Assembly: GCA_030668045.1 (NCBI GenBank)
Contig: DAOUUR010000118.1
Location: 1-7,173 of the forward strand
Direction of reading: 5' to 3'
From: a bacterium
GTDB taxonomy: Bacteria > Zixibacteria > MSB-5A5 > GN15 > FEB-12
Length of the DNA stretch: 7,173 nucleotides
Part shown: one piece after another, positions 6,640 to 7,173 of the stretch
How positions within the stretch are numbered: the first letter of the stretch is position 1
Layout of the letters: the number at the start of each line of letters is the position of its first letter
The notes under the pieces: generated by a model
The model's database searches: none
Told to the model about the DNA's origin: nothing
Seen by the model: only the letters and a program-made list of their open reading frames with translations
Program-made: the position numbers and the translations under genes

Positions 6640-6661
6640 TGTCAGTAGTAGCAACCTGACA
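6640..6661. repeat. Inverted repeat just after the right-edge gene
   Basis: TGTCAG (6640-6645) and CTGACA (6656-6661) are perfect inverted copies with a ten-base spacer, nine bases beyond the stop codon at 6670. No T-run follows on the - strand, so it is not a standard intrinsic terminator. It may instead be a 3' end stabilising hairpin. Between it and 6577 I see no gene. Confidence 0.4.
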
Positions 6662-6669
6662 TGATAGCG

Positions 6670-7173
6670 TTACTTGCGCTTGGAGCGTTTCTTCCAATTG
6701 AAGCCAGGACCCCCGGGTTTCTTCTTGGCCGGTCGGTGCTTCTTGAAGTTCGTCCAGAACGAACTCTCGCTCTTGGAACTACTCTTGCCGCCCTCGGTTC
6801 GCTTCGAGTTCTCCGGTTTTGACACCTTACGTTTCGGTCCCTGCCCGTTCGAATCTTTTCTCTTGAACACTTCGTGTTTCAGGCCCTGCTCGTTGGAATC
6901 TTTGCTTTCGGCGTTCTTGCGCTTTGAGTCAGTTCGCTTGGACGAAGATTTCCCGGAACCATTATTCCTTGAAAACCGATGTTTTGAAGGGCGGCCTTGT
7001 GAGGCTTTGTGTCTGGGAGGTCTTTCATCCCTTGAAGGTTCGGTCCTCATGCTCGATTGGTCGGCTTCCACTAAAAGGCGTTTCTCCGATGGCAATTTCG
7101 GTAGAGAAGAGATAGCCAGCTTGGTCTTCATGAATCGTTCGATATCTCTGATCGATCCTTCTTGTTCGGTAGT
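6670..7173 (-). CDS. 3' end of a probable DEAD-box RNA helicase with a long basic tail (partial)
   Basis: The frame is open from the window edge to TAA at 6672-6670, giving 167 residues; the start lies beyond 7173. ATG 7131 is not a credible start because 14 in-frame codons precede it without a stop. The first residues (EGSIRDIERFM, then ISSLPKLP) resemble the last helix and exit of an RhlE-type DEAD-box helicase core, where an E/D-x-x-x-I-E-R/K helix precedes a proline-rich exit. The remaining 130 or so residues are rich in Lys, Arg, Ser and Gly, look disordered, and end in KKRSKRK. Such tails in bacterial helicases bind RNA. The core motifs lie outside the window, so the family call is tentative; any RNA-binding protein with a basic tail is an alternative. 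Confidence 0.6.
   Translation of the reverse strand, partial: TTEQEGSIRDIERFMKTKLAISSLPKLPSEKRLLVEADQSSMRTEPSRDERPPRHKASQGRPSKHRFSRNNGSGKSSSKRTDSKRKNAESKDSNEQGLKHEVFKRKDSNGQGPKRKVSKPENSKRTEGGKSSSKSESSFWTNFKKHRPAKKKPGGPGFNWKKRSKRK
6814..6903 (-). repeat. Tandem 15-residue repeat in the helicase-like tail
   Basis: Two adjacent 45-base units (6903-6859 and 6858-6814) encode KDSNEQGLKHEVFKR and KDSNGQGPKRKVSKP, identical at nine of 15 positions. The repeat suggests that the basic tail grew by local duplication. Confidence 0.6.

Overview
The window (7173 bases) looks like chromosome from a Gram-negative bacterium, most plausibly a non-Bacteroidota member of the FCB group or a related candidate phylum such as Zixibacteria, Marinimicrobia or KSB1. 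This is inference. The evidence is a C-terminal 'NHPNPFNPTT' sorting-type domain on a secreted protease, a periplasm-facing quinone/cytochrome redox module, and a near-consensus sigma70 promoter (TTGACG-N17-TATAAT), which differs from the unusual Bacteroidota promoter. No rRNA, tRNA, CRISPR array, insertion sequence or integrase was seen.

Left part (1-2973, + strand): a terminator-like hairpin at the left edge, probably ending an upstream gene, is followed by a leader of about 150 bases with small hairpins. Then comes a secreted subtilisin-family (S8) protease of 892 residues. It has a signal peptide, a propeptide, a catalytic domain with intact Asp/His/Ser, two tandem PKD domains, an Ig-like domain with four cysteines, and a C-terminal sorting domain. 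A strong intrinsic terminator follows, and 40-60 bases later a second terminator faces the other way for the converging operon.

Middle part (3004-6512, - strand): one promoter drives a compact three-gene operon. In transcription order it encodes a Tat-exported ferredoxin-like protein with sites for four [4Fe-4S] clusters (HybA/NrfC type), a ten-helix NrfD/HybB-type quinone-interacting membrane protein, and a periplasmic cytochrome with 13 CxxCH motifs. The first two genes overlap by four bases and the third starts 15 bases after the second. Together they most likely form a membrane complex that passes electrons between the menaquinone pool and periplasmic cytochromes. No hydrogenase or molybdopterin catalytic subunit is encoded here, so the multiheme cytochrome is the likely electron exit or entry point. 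The promoter region carries three palindromes, one of them CRP-like.

Right part (6670-7173, - strand): the 3' end of a gene entering from beyond the right edge. The first residues resemble the end of a DEAD-box RNA helicase core and are followed by a long lysine/arginine/serine-rich tail with an internal 15-residue repeat. The ATG at 7131 is internal, because the frame stays open to the edge.

The most interesting items are the redox operon, the ferredoxin-like cysteine pattern at the start of its 13-heme cytochrome, and the palindrome-rich promoter.
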